A DNA stretch of 64,000 bases from Isoetes taiwanensis. Lineage: Eukaryota; Streptophyta; Lycopodiopsida; Isoetales; Isoetaceae. A program made the translations under genes and the position numbers. Of the stretch, positions 1 through 11,334 are shown piece by piece. Positions within the stretch are counted from its first letter, which is position 1. Each line of letters opens with the position of its first letter. The DNA lies in contig JAJEKV010000032.1 of NCBI GenBank assembly GCA_021234155.1, forward strand, positions 16,408,208-16,472,207, given 5' to 3'. The notes beneath the pieces are model-generated. The model was given only the letters and a program-made list of their open reading frames with translations. It was not told the DNA's origin and did not search any database.

Positions 1-2923
1 ACGTTTTATGATCAAACAATTTAGGGAAGCTTGTAAAGGATTTAATTTTGTGGGATTGAGCCACCTTTGCCTTCTTTTTGTGTTTGTTTTATAATTCCCC
101 GTCTTCTGCCTCTAAACCGGCGACATTCACTGCATTAATATTGATGGATTTACTTGCACAAAAACACATTGTTTTTGACAAAATCACAAAAAAAATATTG
201 AATATGTCAAAGTTTATTCATGAAAGCAATAGCTGGATCATAGTATATTTTGTTATTAAGGTGATGCAAACAGTTAGCAAGAAGGGACAACTTGATGCAT
301 CATTCTATGGTGGTCCAATTGAGGCAACTTCTCAAAATACCAAACACGATACATTTTATAGCTTTATCAATTGTAGGTCCAAAGATAATTTAGATAGTTT
401 GTTACTTCTTGCTTACATGTAATGATGGTTTAAGGTCGCTTGTGCATTGTATTAGAGGCTTTTGCCATTTCATTTTTTCCTTTGTTTTATTAAATGATGC
501 ATTTGTTAATTGTGTGCATCATTGTATGTTCACTGTTAATTGCATCCATCCATTCATCCAAGTATCCATGGATGGGAATCTTTATTCATCTCCCCTGTAT
601 TCAAATTTCCATTTATAGATACAAATATAAGGGCCTACCATGATTTTGGAGTTTTTCTCAATATCTAGGTAGTTTTAGACATTTATTTTGACTCCAGAAT
701 CCCAAGGTGTCCCAAATTGCTTGATCCCCGCTATATGCAAGATTGTTCTCCTCATCAATGGTCGATAGGCCATAAAGCAAGATCTGCCATATTGGTGCAT
801 TCGCTCGAGGATGGTGTATTTTTGGTGGCTAAAAAGCCAGAAGCCAAAATGCTTTTTCTTCACGGACCTTGTGGCGGTCCATTTGGTATGCTAGATCTTG
901 GAAAATATACTGGATTTATTGCATTCTGCCTTTGGTCTAGTGGGTGTCACACTAGTTCCAGGGAATAACTATGTCTTGAGTTCAAACTGCCAAGAGTCTA
1001 TGTGTAGTTTCGCCCCATGGCATCATCCGTTGAGGTATAATTTATATGTCATTAGCTAACGGTTTAGATAATGACCAATTCGCCATATATATGCCATTAG
1101 CCAACGTTAGAAGGCCAAACGGCCGTAGATAATGATCTAAATTCGCTATATATGCCATACAATAGCCAACTAATTACGATTATTGGCTTTCTCGGATTTC
1201 CAACCAAACCAAAAATATGCCAACTGATTTTGGAAGCCAAAACCTCAAAAACGATGCCAACGCCATATAGATTACCTGGCGATCCGACTTGGCTGATCTA
1301 CTGTGATATGTCATTGTAGCCAATCCATCATTTATTGATTAGTTTTCCGATTTCTACCAAACTTCAAAACTAGGTGTCTGCATTTCAAATAATACTATAG
1401 CATCCGTAGTTTATGAGCGTTTAATATGTTTTGACTGCCATTAGCCAATAATTACCTCGCATTATTGGCTTTCGAGATTTCCGCCTATTAAGATGTGATT
1501 TCAGCCAACAACCACGATTATTGGCTTTCTGACGAACAAACTCCAAAAATACGTGCCCTCCCCGAATAAACAACATTATAGTATCCTAGAGTTCGAAGGA
1601 AATGCCTAATATATTTGACCGTGACAAATTTCACCTGTAAGACCTTTTGAGGCTACTAAGTGTGTCTTTATGAAATGATTCTAAACTATTCAATCTAAAA
1701 ACATAGAAGTGTTGATAAGTGGGTGCAGAATCCTTGGTCTGTTTTGAACTTTATATTAAAGCATATATCTTCCGTTTCTGTGTCATATATCAATCACTTC
1801 CTTTTATAAGAAATGTCATTTTTGTTTTGAGGTAACATCCGTTTTACAAGATTCTATTAAAGTGACTTAGGTCGTTCATCTTATTACGTATTTCTATGGA
1901 CGAAAATAAAAAAATCAACTTTGCCATTGCTTAAAAAAGGAAGGCATAGGAGATTTTTGTGTTTTGCATCCATTTTCCGAGAAGAAAATAGTCCAATTGT
2001 GCAATTTGATTGAACTAGTAGACGAAAGAGATAACTGGTCATCAAAGGTTCATTGAGGTTTTAAAGTTCTGGGATTTAAATATAATAAAAGAGGATACTA
2101 TATGCTAGATGACCAAAAGAACCCCTGTGGTACTGGATTTTGAAAGCTAAATATAGAAGATTATGAGCATAGTCTAATTCCAAATAGTGATATGTTTTTT
2201 ATAGGGCGATCTAATCACTATTTATATAGTTGTTCACTTATATAGTCAAGTTTAAGTCAAGTAATATACTCAGGCTCAAAAGTTGGAAGGAAAGTTTGTA
2301 TTTTCTACCATAATTTCATTGGTACTAGAGCTGTGATGAGTTAAGATGGATCTTCACTTAATGCTGTCGAAGTTTATAGGAGAAGGTATATGCTTTGTGG
2401 TGATAGGAGTCAATCTTTGCAATTTAGTTGACCTCATGAGACAAGGAGCTAAAGGAGATAAAAGTCAAAATTGAAAAATAAGAAGTTAAGCCAAAGAAGA
2501 TGCTAAGGCAAGGCAGATGAGGACAATAAAGTTAGAAGCTCCACAATTGAGGGTTAAAAACCTAAAAAGAAATAATTCTGTACATGAGTAGGCCTAGTAT
2601 TTCCTGTAAAGCCAAGAGGTCTTTCTCCAAATAAATGTGTGAACCTATATGTCACATGAACTATATAAAAGCTTCCTCTCATCATTAAGAGAAAATGAAC
2701 ATAATGAGAAGAAGATTTGATATTATTTCTTGTGAGATTTAATATGATAATGACAAATATTGAAATGGGGAAGAGACATTGATCTTTCTAATGAGATCCT
2801 TACTTTTGTTGTCACGAGATAGTATGTTTTAGGCATGGTATATGACAATTTGTTTCTAATGAAACAAGGCTCCAAAGATACTAACAAGGGTAGAGGGTAG
2901 GAGGATAAGCATGAGAAGATAAT
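1..2923. other. Intergenic DNA, no supported gene
   Basis: Only short, unsupported open frames occur here and none resembles a known family. The stretch 1030-1560 is built of diverged copies of a short phrase around 'gccattagccaac' and 'attattggctttc', suggesting an old repeat. The rest is AT-rich and featureless to my eye. Confidence 0.6.
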
Positions 2924-4392
2924 TGCAGACGCCTCTAATATATAACGGCCTCTACCGTATATTGATACGTGGATCTTCTCTCCCATGGCTTACCATCCCC
3001 TACCATGAGCAGTGGTCTCATTTTATCCCTGCCTGTAAGAGGAGCCCATGAAAGGAAGGACACGGAGGAAAAAGTCTGCACAAGCCCACGCCTGCGACTG
3101 ACTCCTAAGTCGCTTAAGCCTCGGTCACATGTTAGCACAAGATAAATCATATATAAATATCCACCACTAAGGGGTGGCACATCCATCCAAATGTACTAAC
3201 TGCAAGGAACTGGCATCTAGTCCTAAGGAAAACACCCCAAACCCCTGTGTTCTACCTCCCACCAGACTGAGGATGGGATCGACGTTCTGGCCTCAAGAGA
3301 TTCCACAGACAGAGGTATAACCTCGCTATCGGCATAGAACATCTAGCTAGGGCTGTTCACTCCATCCGCCCCTCCCCGTGCGGGCACACCTCCTATGTGA
3401 GCGTCGATCTGGCTATGCTATGGTACATCGCTTATAGCTCTTCCCGAGACGCAGACTCTGCTGCACCTCAGCCTACTCCAGGTTCATGAGGCCCCGGTCC
3501 ATGAGGTGTCGTGGAAGTGTCCCCTTCTGTGATCGCAGCTGGGTTCCATGCTGGGTGAGCTAGATAATACGTACGACAACACCCCCAGATCCGCCAGCAT
3601 TCACTTGCTTCCACCTAAATCTACTCCAAAGTGCATGATTTCATTAATGGTCACACCCTGTTAATCTGTGGGAGGCTCTGACCCACCTGCCTCACTGACC
3701 TGCCTATCGCCTAGCCCACCTAGGAGTCTCAGAGCCTTTATGCTCATGCACATATATTCTCACCCCGTCACCACTGGCCCTTCCTCTGTCCTATAGCATC
3801 TATATGACCTGGTCTCTGCAGACACATGCCGATCTAATGGGAAATATATGGATCTACCTAGGAGCACACTATGGTTCCCAGAGATTCTACCCCTTAATTC
3901 CCCCGCTTCAAGAGGGCCACTCAGTGCAAAGACTTGAATAACTCGCTAAATATCCATGAGCAAATATCAATCAGCTAGTCTAGAATATCATCGCTTACAA
4001 TAACCACCCATTCGAAAGTTCCTGCCTAGATCCATTATCATTCTAGAGATTCCCATCCTCTCCTTGGACTTGGCACAAGACTGGCACTAAGGCCAAGGGT
4101 GTACGCTTCGCCTCTTGGTCGATTATGGGGGTCAATTTTAGGATAGGGTCATTGATGACCTGAAATTGAATTCTCTATGTCAAGCCAATTGATTTAGGCC
4201 GTGTATGTTTCTTCCCAGCATTACACTCAACTTGACTCAACCTATTTAGACATTAATTTCTAATCCATAAGTTATTATCCTAATAATTAAATTACATCCT
4301 TTAGTCAACCTCTAGTATAATAATACCCCATGGTGACCTTTATCAAGATGCGGTCGATATTTATAATGTATACTACATAAAATTTGGATTCA
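2924..4392 (-). repeat. 3' LTR (diverged)
   Basis: The copy matches 14266-15881 along its length: shared landmarks include 'aaatatccaccac', 'tagtcctaaggaaaacacc', 'ggttcatgaggcc' and the closing 'tatttata...gtata' block. It carries many small insertions and deletions relative to the other copy, which is itself unusual because the two LTRs of one insertion start identical. This implies great age or exchange with another family member. Confidence 0.85.
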
Positions 4393-4393
4393 G

Positions 4394-4412
4394 CCCATTC
4401 TCCTCCTCCTAG
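4394..4412 (-). other. Polypurine tract next to 3' LTR
   Basis: Read on the minus strand this is a purine-only run (AGGAGGAGGAGAATGGG) ending directly before the 3' LTR, the expected position for the plus-strand primer of an LTR retrotransposon. Confidence 0.75.
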
Positions 4413-5747
4413 AAATGTCGTTGTCCTCAAAGATTGGGGTTATTTAGAAGAACCCAAATAAGAGAAAGTACTTAAGAAGGAAGATAATTGCCTAGAGAAA
4501 GCACAGAAATTGGAAAACATATCTAAAGTTTAGGCACCAAGGTGCATTCTCACAGATGATCAAACAAAAGTTTGAGGACCTGTCCAATTAAAACATCACA
4601 AAGGACAAGAAAACGGCCACATGTAGACAAACAGAAACTGTTAAGTTGGGCCATCAAGAAGTCTCTGTATACACATGGGCGTGTCACTAAACGCTATCGG
4701 GCTCAAGACATGCCTAATATATCGCAGATATTATATGTAATATAAATAGATTGTGGTCAGCGACCACCCTATATAATATTTGGTTAAGAGAAAATCCATC
4801 TACATGGGAACTCATCATGTCTATAGTTTGTAATTCATTACATAAGGAATGGTCAAGTTCCCATTATAGCCTAGATGAATCTTACCTTATCAACTACATG
4901 CTTTTAAAAGTACCTGGGTATTGTCATGCCAACATCGACAAGATACCTATTCTAGAGAACACAAAGGTGATCTCACCACTCCAGACCATTACTACATTGC
5001 ATGCACCCAGCCCCTCCGAGCTGCTAATCCTGCAATCAAGCCCAAGCTTTCACCGCCTTGGGCGGTTATTGATAGTATCAAGCGATGGTGCGGCCTGAGA
5101 TTCCCGTGATGAAAAACCTATAGTGTTTCTCAAGGTCTATATCTTCATCACCCATAGTATCCTCAACGGTAAGTGTTCTTACTTAACCAAGTATTGCAAC
5201 ATTTGAGTCCTCTCTTTCCGGTTTGTTTATGTTTCATCAAGAGCTTCAGCACTATCTCCACCGCTTCCTCCATGGTTTCTAGAGGCTAGTAATTCCAAAA
5301 TCTCCTCCGATCAGGGTGTGTTGTTTCGTAAGACTCACGGGTAGAAAAGCCTTGTGGATCTTCAAGGCCAAATCCAAGCTTATATGCCTGCTCTCCAATG
5401 ACGCTCAATGATTTTGAATGGCCTAAACCATCTCAAGCGCTTCTTTGCGCTAATAATCTTAAATTTGGCCCATTGACCTCGAATTTGGCCAAACTGATCG
5501 CACCGAAGGTCTGTGGTTCGCTTATTCCGACACTCTTTCCCATTTAATCGCTACGCCAACAAGTTTCCTTCAACCAAAGCTTGTATTTCCAAGAGGAGTT
5601 TCTGAGAAACTCTACCTTAGAAACTGATTATGCCATGTGTCTGAGTAAAGGGTATTGATAACCATAATTTCATCATAGGTGAGACATTCGAGGACTTCTG
5701 CTTCACGTGCTATTACAGGCAAATTCTACTCAAGTGAGGAATTTCAT
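4413..5747 (-). other. Pol-3' LTR spacer of the element, no recognisable coding
   Basis: This interval lies between the integrase remnant and the polypurine tract. No frame on either strand resembles an envelope or other known domain. A plus-strand open frame at 4751-5098 has no recognisable features and is probably chance. Confidence 0.5.
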
Positions 5748-7128
5748 TTAGGGATTGCTACCTACACATAACTCAGCAGTACATATCTTCGGAGCAATGC
5801 GATTTGTACGCTTCACCGGTTCTACCCTGCGGAGGATGATATGCCGCGACTCATAGCAAGTCATTTTGGATGGTGGCAGCGAAATCTTTCCGTATCGTAC
5901 CATAAACTTGGGTCCCCTCGCCGGAGGAATATAACTCGCGGCATTCCTGGTATGCAATCAAAGACTTCAGAACAACAGCAGATCAAAGCTGGACCAGAGT
6001 TACATGGCAAGAAATGAGCTATCTTCGATAATTTGTCGCAATATTCGCTCACGCCGCGTTGTAACGACGGAGTGTAATGGAATACAATAAAACTTACGGT
6101 TATCACTTCCATTTTGGCATTGGCACGCCTAAAGGTTGCAATTTCTCGATCCGGTGAACGCCAAATTTCGGTTTGTCGACACACCTCCGGACACCGCTTT
6201 TAATATATCACTGCACACATCCCTTCTTCATGGCCGCAACACCGGAGTTTGATTTTCAAAATAGGTTTTCGCGAACTCAAGATGTCCCGGCTATAGGGCC
6301 GCTGCAGGTGTCATGCGTAATAAGTTTTACGCGATCCCTGCTCGTACACATAATCCATCTTTGTGGTATAAGAACATCTTCTTTCTTATATGAACGGAAA
6401 GCTTGGTCGCCTCCTTACTGCAGCAAGTGCCTCCTTATTCAAACTACTTCACAAACATCATGGAACTCGAGATTCAGCGGTCTCGGGATCCTCTCAACCT
6501 ACCTATGAGCGGGAAATTGCTACAAAGGGTTCGCTAGAGAGGGATGGAGGCACCTGGGTCACAACCATAATGGTGTTTCCGTGTTTATACATACCCTTAA
6601 AACGTATCTCTCCAAAAAAAAAATTCCATCCATCTTCATTTGAAGCGAGATTTTATCAAGGATAGATAATCGTGAGACTCCTGGATGATCCGTGACAAGG
6701 TGAACCTTCAGCCTGAAGGTAGTGTTCCTTCATATCCCAGCGCCAGGAACGGCGTACCAACACCCTAATCATGGGTAGGGCCATGGTCTCATATATTCAT
6801 CTTCTAGAATCAGAAGAACCCTTTCGCCTGATGAGAACTGCCACAGCAATCTTGCACAGCATCTCGTTGCTACTATCTTTGTCCTTTCCGGTCCGCAAAT
6901 GAGGACCAGCTTCATGTCAAAACGCCTTAAGCCTAAAACTGCCCTGACCTTTGTTTCCAATGCCCATCCAACCTTGACTTTCTCTGGCAAGCCAGGCTCC
7001 AGAAGCAAGGCTTCTTGGTAATTTTGCAAAAATCCACTAAATTTCCTAATATCCTCATCCCAAGAAACTTAATTCTGGACACATTGGTTTCAGAATGCTA
7101 ATCTCGACCCGCTTCTATTCATCGATCC
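5748..7128 (-). pseudogene. Decayed RNase H / integrase part of gypsy pol
   Basis: Minus-strand frames continue from the RT but are broken by many frameshifts and stops. Around 6050-5990 the string SEYCDKLSKIAHFLPC matches the retroviral-type integrase core signature 'D.lSK.aHF.p', and shortly after, residues around 'GMPRVIF..RGD' match the 'hG.P..ivsDRg' segment that carries the second catalytic aspartate. Between 7029 and 6769 the RNase H region is too degraded to annotate by residue. No chromodomain could be recognised downstream. It is non-functional in this copy. Confidence 0.55.
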
Positions 7129-7648
7129 TCAGAAAATTCCTCTTCTCATCACACAATGATGGCCTAAATAGTCCACCTTTAGAGTGGCAAACTTGCACTT
7201 CGAGAACTTGGCAAAGAGCTGATGACGTCTTAACTTTTGTAGGGCCAAGCGAAGATGTTTCTCATGCTCCTCTAGTGTTTTACTATAGATGAGAATGTCG
7301 TCAAAGAAAATAACAACAAAATCATCCAAGTATTGGCGGAAGACATCATTCATTAACCGCATAAAAGTTGGGGGGGCATTAGTTAATCCAAAAGGCATGA
7401 CGGTAAATTCATAATGCCCATATCTAGTGCGAAAAGCAGATATGGATGTCCCCCTCCTTAATCCTTATTTGATGATATCCGGAGCGTAAATCAATCTTTG
7501 AGAAATACCTGGCCCCTTGCAACTGGTCCATTAGATCATCTGCCCTAGGCAAAGCATAGCAATTTTTGATGGTATGCTTATTGAGTTGCCGATAATCAAT
7601 ACACATCCTCAAGGAGCCATCCTTCTTCTTAACAAAAAAGTGAAACAC
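7129..7648 (-). pseudogene. Gypsy reverse transcriptase (broken)
   Basis: Two overlapping minus-strand frames hold the RT palm and fingers. The first (7648-7424) has '[22 protein letters not shown]' type fingers and '[15 protein letters not shown]', the block with the first catalytic aspartate. The second (7398-7129) has '[20 protein letters not shown]' followed by [10 protein letters not shown], where the usual YxDD box reads FFDD. A frameshift near 7410 separates them. In the intact element this enzyme copies element RNA to cDNA. The block order and the iMet primer site are typical of plant Ty3/gypsy elements. Confidence 0.9.
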
Positions 7649-8555
7649 TAGGACGAATGAAACCTAGATTTAATAACTCCTGAAGTTGCTTTTTAAGCTC
7701 TGCTAATTCAGGGGGACTCATACGGTACGGGGCCTTACTGGTAGGCTTAGTACCTGGTTCTAAGGCTATTTCACATTCTACCCCTCTAAAAGGAGGAAGC
7801 TTCTGGATCCCATCTGGAAAAAGATCGCTAAATTCTCGGAGAAGATTAGCAAATCCCTCTGGCAAGGTATCGATTGCTTGCTTCTGTTTAGCATCTGACT
7901 CAATGGAGGCAAGTCTAATGACACAGAGGAGCTTATCCTTGCGTATAGCTTTATCTAACTGCCTGATGGACATAGACTGCATAATAGGGTTGAATGGATC
8001 ACCTTTTATAGTTACGCGGGCTCCATTAGCTGCGTTAAAGGTAACTTCCCGTTTCTCGCAGTCTATATTGGCCTTTGCAGATGCCAAGAATTCCATACCA
8101 ACAATGAGATCATATTTGCCAATATCCATTAACTCGGCACCCAAGGCAACGGGTGCACCTGGCAACTGCATCTTAAGGTTAATGCGACGGCCATGAGTAT
8201 GTCTAATCTTACCACTGGCTAAAGTGACAGGCTTCGGTCGGGATCTCAAAGTTTCAAGCCGCAATACCTGGGCCATTCTAGGAGAAGCAAAATTATGTGT
8301 ACTACCCGTACCCATCAGAATTATGAAAGGTTTGCTGTCTACTTGACCTATGGTGGAAATGACCGGAAGGAGTTGACTTTCGACATTGCCGGTTTCAATG
8401 GCTGCAAGGATATGGGACTCACCGTGAATGTATTCGGGAGCCTCCTCCCTCGGCGGTGGTGTGGACTCGAGGTCATCCCAATCGAGGTCGACCATGGCCA
8501 CCGTGGGCGTCTGGCGTGACATAAGGACAATTACGCATGAAGTGCGGGCCCGCAT
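7629..8555 (-). CDS. Gypsy aspartic protease and RT N-terminus
   Basis: A 308-residue open frame. Residues around 75-95 read '[15 protein letters not shown]', matching the retropepsin-like 'vDTGSthnFi' active-site loop, but the catalytic Asp is replaced by Gly, so the protease would be inactive. The downstream '[11 protein letters not shown]' is the usual second protease block ('dvILGmdWL'). The C-terminal third ('[21 protein letters not shown]', then '[15 protein letters not shown]') is the classic linker into RT fingers. The frame ends near 7629 by frameshift and RT continues in another frame. The protein normally matures Gag-Pol. Confidence 0.85.
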   Translation of the reverse strand: MRARTSCVIVLMSRQTPTVAMVDLDWDDLESTPPPREEAPEYIHGESHILAAIETGNVESQLLPVISTIGQVDSKPFIILMGTGSTHNFASPRMAQVLRLETLRSRPKPVTLASGKIRHTHGRRINLKMQLPGAPVALGAELMDIGKYDLIVGMEFLASAKANIDCEKREVTFNAANGARVTIKGDPFNPIMQSMSIRQLDKAIRKDKLLCVIRLASIESDAKQKQAIDTLPEGFANLLREFSDLFPDGIQKLPPFRGVECEIALEPGTKPTSKAPYRMSPPELAELKKQLQELLNLGFIRPSVSLFC

Positions 8556-8649
8556 ACACCTGTAGCATGCCTTATCTCGGCGGAGCTGTTCTTGGGCCTC
8601 TTTGGGAATGGACTGTAAGAGGTTCCGAACTTCCTTACCGGCATTGTTC

Positions 8650-9699
8650 GGTTTATCGGGCGTGCTGAAGGTGACTTTCTTTTTTCAGCGGCGGCCGTTA
8701 GGGTTCTTGCGAGAGGCCCCGGTGGGGTGAACGCCCCTTATAAGATGTGTAACCCGCGTGGGCGGGAGTAGGATCTTTGGGCGTTGATGCGGCCCTCGGC
8801 GTATCTTCTTCAAGGCTCAATGCCTTAGCCTCTGCCTCTGCAACTGACTTGGGGTCGATGGCCTTAACCATTCGTTTAATTGAGGGGGCCAACCCTTCAA
8901 TATAACCCTCCACCGCCCTCTTTTCATTCATACCCGCACATCTGACCTGGCATGAATTCATCTCAGATAGGCACGAACAGACATACTCTTTTGCTCTAAC
9001 CTTGTAAAAGTTTGAATCTGTTGGCATTTGTGCGCACGAGGCACATAATGCGACTTAAAAGCTTTCGCGAACTTTTTAAACTTGCACCTGCTTCTGTCTA
9101 GATGCTTGGCTCGAGCATAGCCCTTCCACCAAATACGGGCAGCTCCCCAAGGTTTGTGGTGGCAACCTTTCTCGTATCCTTTTCGTCATACCATAGGATT
9201 TTCCAAACTCCTTCATCTCGTCCAACCAGGGACTCTCGCATTCAGTCCGCCTCTAGATTTCCCATCAAAGCGGGCCGGTTCCTATTTTTCCATATCTTGG
9301 TATGGCCAGATCAACCGTCTTCACGGTACTCCTTTGTCCCGCGCTTTGGATGGTCACCGGATGATCACGGATGACTCGGGAGGACACGTAAGTGGCTGAT
9401 TGTGAGGAGGTGGCACTACCCCTAGAGGAACTCCGACGCCGTTTGGAATGGTGCCTCCTTTGTGCAGGCTCGGGGCCTGGTTGAGGTGCAGGTGGCTGCT
9501 GTTGTGGTGGACTTGGCGGTAACGGAGGTAACTCCGGTCCATCTTCCTGCACATGCTGTGGGGGATTGGCGTTTAACACATAAGTTTGTAACTCGACTAA
9601 TTGCCTCTTCATCAACATAAGTTCTTGCTCGGGTGTTAGCCTATTGGCATTCGAGGGTGTCTGCCAGGCGGCGTTACGTGCACCGTCTATATTAACCAT
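8650..9699 (-). pseudogene. Gypsy Gag (frameshifted)
   Basis: The first frame (9699-9265) begins MVNIDGARNA and has a proline/glutamine-rich stretch and a basic RRHHSKRRRSSSRG patch. It runs into 'FDGKSR' near 9265-9240, which matches the start of the retrotransposon gag core, then shifts frame to a WLDEM..F block. The gag core tail continues at 9027-8698 ('CAGMNEKRAVEGYIEGLAPSI', then coiled 'AEAEAKALSLEED'). At least three frame changes or stops interrupt it. Gag forms the virus-like particle in which cDNA is made. A zinc knuckle was not clearly seen; the expected position (about 8580-8540) has [12 protein letters not shown]-like residues but is disrupted. Confidence 0.75.
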
Positions 9700-9969
9700 A
9701 AAAAAAAGGATATAAGCAGAATTACAGTGACATCAAGTCTCACAAACAAGATCATTTCGGATAGTATTGCAAGAGAGAGAGAGAGAGAGAGAGAGTAGAT
9801 AGGAGAGCACAATAGAAGAGATCTTTATTATAAGTGAGAACAGTCGTTACATTAGAGATCATTACATTGGTAGTTACAAAACTTAAAGTGATATAACACA
9901 AAGATAGATATTATACATGGACAATATCTCAACTCACACATAAACATAGCAAAACTGAGGAAACCGGGC
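9700..9969 (-). other. Spacer with GA microsatellite
   Basis: Non-coding gap between the last upstream ORF and gag. It contains a (GA)n run at about 9772-9797 on the plus strand. No other feature seen. Confidence 0.6.
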
Positions 9970-10464
9970 CTAGGGCTGCGCAAAAGGGTACAAGATAGAG
10001 TAGCGAACGCTCTCGCGTACAGCCCTGACTACCTTGTAGCGAGCCCAGGCCTGGATGATGACAGGTTGGTAGTCTAGCGTGGGGCTAATGATAAGGAGAT
10101 TAAAAAGCCTTCTTCGCGCGTAGAAAATCTGCCACAAGTGATCGTTGGCATCAGCAAAAGCCTCATGCCTTGTCATGTCCCAGTAATCCCATGTTCGACG
10201 AAGAGTCTGCTGTAAGTCCTCAAAGGGCCGTTCTCTGAGAATGTTGACTACTTCCAATCCTTTAGCTGGATCATAGGGCTCTCCTTGTTCTGCAGGTTCC
10301 GCTACCTCGTAATCATCATCGCCCCACTCCGGGTACTCCCCGTATCGTTGGCCATAATCCTGGTCTGGAGGTCCTGGATCGTCCCTTCGTATCTGATTGG
10401 TGATTCTTTCTTCATATTCTTCGAGTCCCTCGTCTGCAAGACGGTAGGAATGAATATATAACAT
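9970..10464 (-). CDS. Retroelement ORF 4, possible H4-like C-terminus
   Basis: An uninterrupted 164-residue frame with its own ATG, lying between the H2A-like ORF and gag. The first half is very acidic and tyrosine/proline rich (PEWGDDDYEVAEPAEQGEPY). The second half is helical and basic: DLQQTLRRTWDYW, then HLWQIFYARRRLFNLLI, then 'YKVVRAVRESVRYSILYPF' at the C-terminus. The last block resembles the H4 end (VVYALKRQG..TLYGF) with a two-residue insertion; the remainder aligns poorly. I would not name it H4 from sequence alone. Its company (an H3 fusion and an H2A-like ORF in the same element) is what makes the idea worth testing. It could equally be an unrelated small structural protein. Confidence 0.45.
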   Translation of the reverse strand: MLYIHSYRLADEGLEEYEERITNQIRRDDPGPPDQDYGQRYGEYPEWGDDDYEVAEPAEQGEPYDPAKGLEVVNILRERPFEDLQQTLRRTWDYWDMTRHEAFADANDHLWQIFYARRRLFNLLIISPTLDYQPVIIQAWARYKVVRAVRESVRYSILYPFAQP

Positions 10465-10653
10465 TGAACAATTGTCTCAGACTCCAACTCTAAGGAAGAA
10501 GATAAGCAATGAAGGGAAAAGACAGTTCAATGTTTTTTTTCAAAGTAGAAGTATATATAAGAAAATGGTACATAGATTATTTGATGGCCCATGAAAGGAA
10601 ATGCCAATCAAAATTACATAAGACTGAATACAATTGTCTAATAAAATCTAGAA

Positions 10654-11271
10654 CTAAGAAGTCGACCCTTCAACATCTGGCGTTTGGGTATCAAACTCAG
10701 GCTCTGGTCGGTGCTGCAGAAGTAATACACTAGGGTTAACTGATGAGGCAGCTGATGAAGCTATCTCTGGAGGAACATTGGTAGCTAATGGCGCTGCAAC
10801 CAGGAGACTCAAATTCATCCAAGAGCCGATATCGTGGTCAAACACTGCAATGGCCAAATCACGGTTTACCAGGATGATCTGCTCGAGGTTAGTGGGCAAC
10901 TTCTTATGGCCAGCTGTCGTAGAAATTGCCCTAAGTGCCCATACAGCCGCCTCTGCTTCAGGTGCAATTGCTTTAGCAAAGAAGAGGACTTGCCTGCTTG
11001 TAAAAGCCGACAAGAAGAACCGAGTAACATGCCATTTCAACCCCGCAACAACCGGATGGGCTAAGGAAACCAACTCAGACTCGAAGTTCTGCGGGAGCTC
11101 CTCCTCTCTATCAAATTCCTTCTCCTCCTTAGCGTACTGGCTTTCATCACATAAATCTTCAATAGCTTGGTCATCTTCCATCTTGACCACGACGTCATTG
11201 ATATTGGGAACATGTGGGCCCATAGCGTGGAAAGCTGACTCAGGAATTGAGGAAGGAGCACTCTGGATCAT
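10654..11271 (-). CDS. Retroelement ORF 3, divergent histone H2A-like protein
   Basis: An uninterrupted 205-residue frame (MIQSAPSSIPES...). Residues 1-65 are acidic. From about residue 75 the sequence follows the H2A fold: 'AGLKWHVTR' corresponds to H2A 'AGLQFPVGR'. After a one-residue longer loop 1, 'APEAEAAV' corresponds to 'APVYLAAV'. With no further gap, 'ILVNRDLAIAVFDHD' corresponds to 'RIVPRHIQLAVRNDE'. Conserved hydrophobic spacing and the R-x-[IL]-x-x-A-[VI] helix-3 signature are kept, but overall identity is low. The acidic-patch positions are mostly not acidic and the H2A C-terminal docking segment is replaced by an Ala/Ser/Val-rich tail. It would be nuclear or particle-associated if it pairs with an H2B-like partner. 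The plus-strand frame at 10778-11323 is its antisense shadow. Confidence 0.6.
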   Translation of the reverse strand: MIQSAPSSIPESAFHAMGPHVPNINDVVVKMEDDQAIEDLCDESQYAKEEKEFDREEELPQNFESELVSLAHPVVAGLKWHVTRFFLSAFTSRQVLFFAKAIAPEAEAAVWALRAISTTAGHKKLPTNLEQIILVNRDLAIAVFDHDIGSWMNLSLLVAAPLATNVPPEIASSAASSVNPSVLLLQHRPEPEFDTQTPDVEGSTS

Positions 11272-11334
11272 TAACTGCCGTAACGACAGTAGAGTGTGGA
11301 CGGGCTCAATATCAAGAGGATGATAATTAAGCAG

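Noticed and set aside
10778-11323. Plus-strand 181-codon open frame
   Set aside because: Exactly antisense to the H2A-like ORF and without recognisable features.
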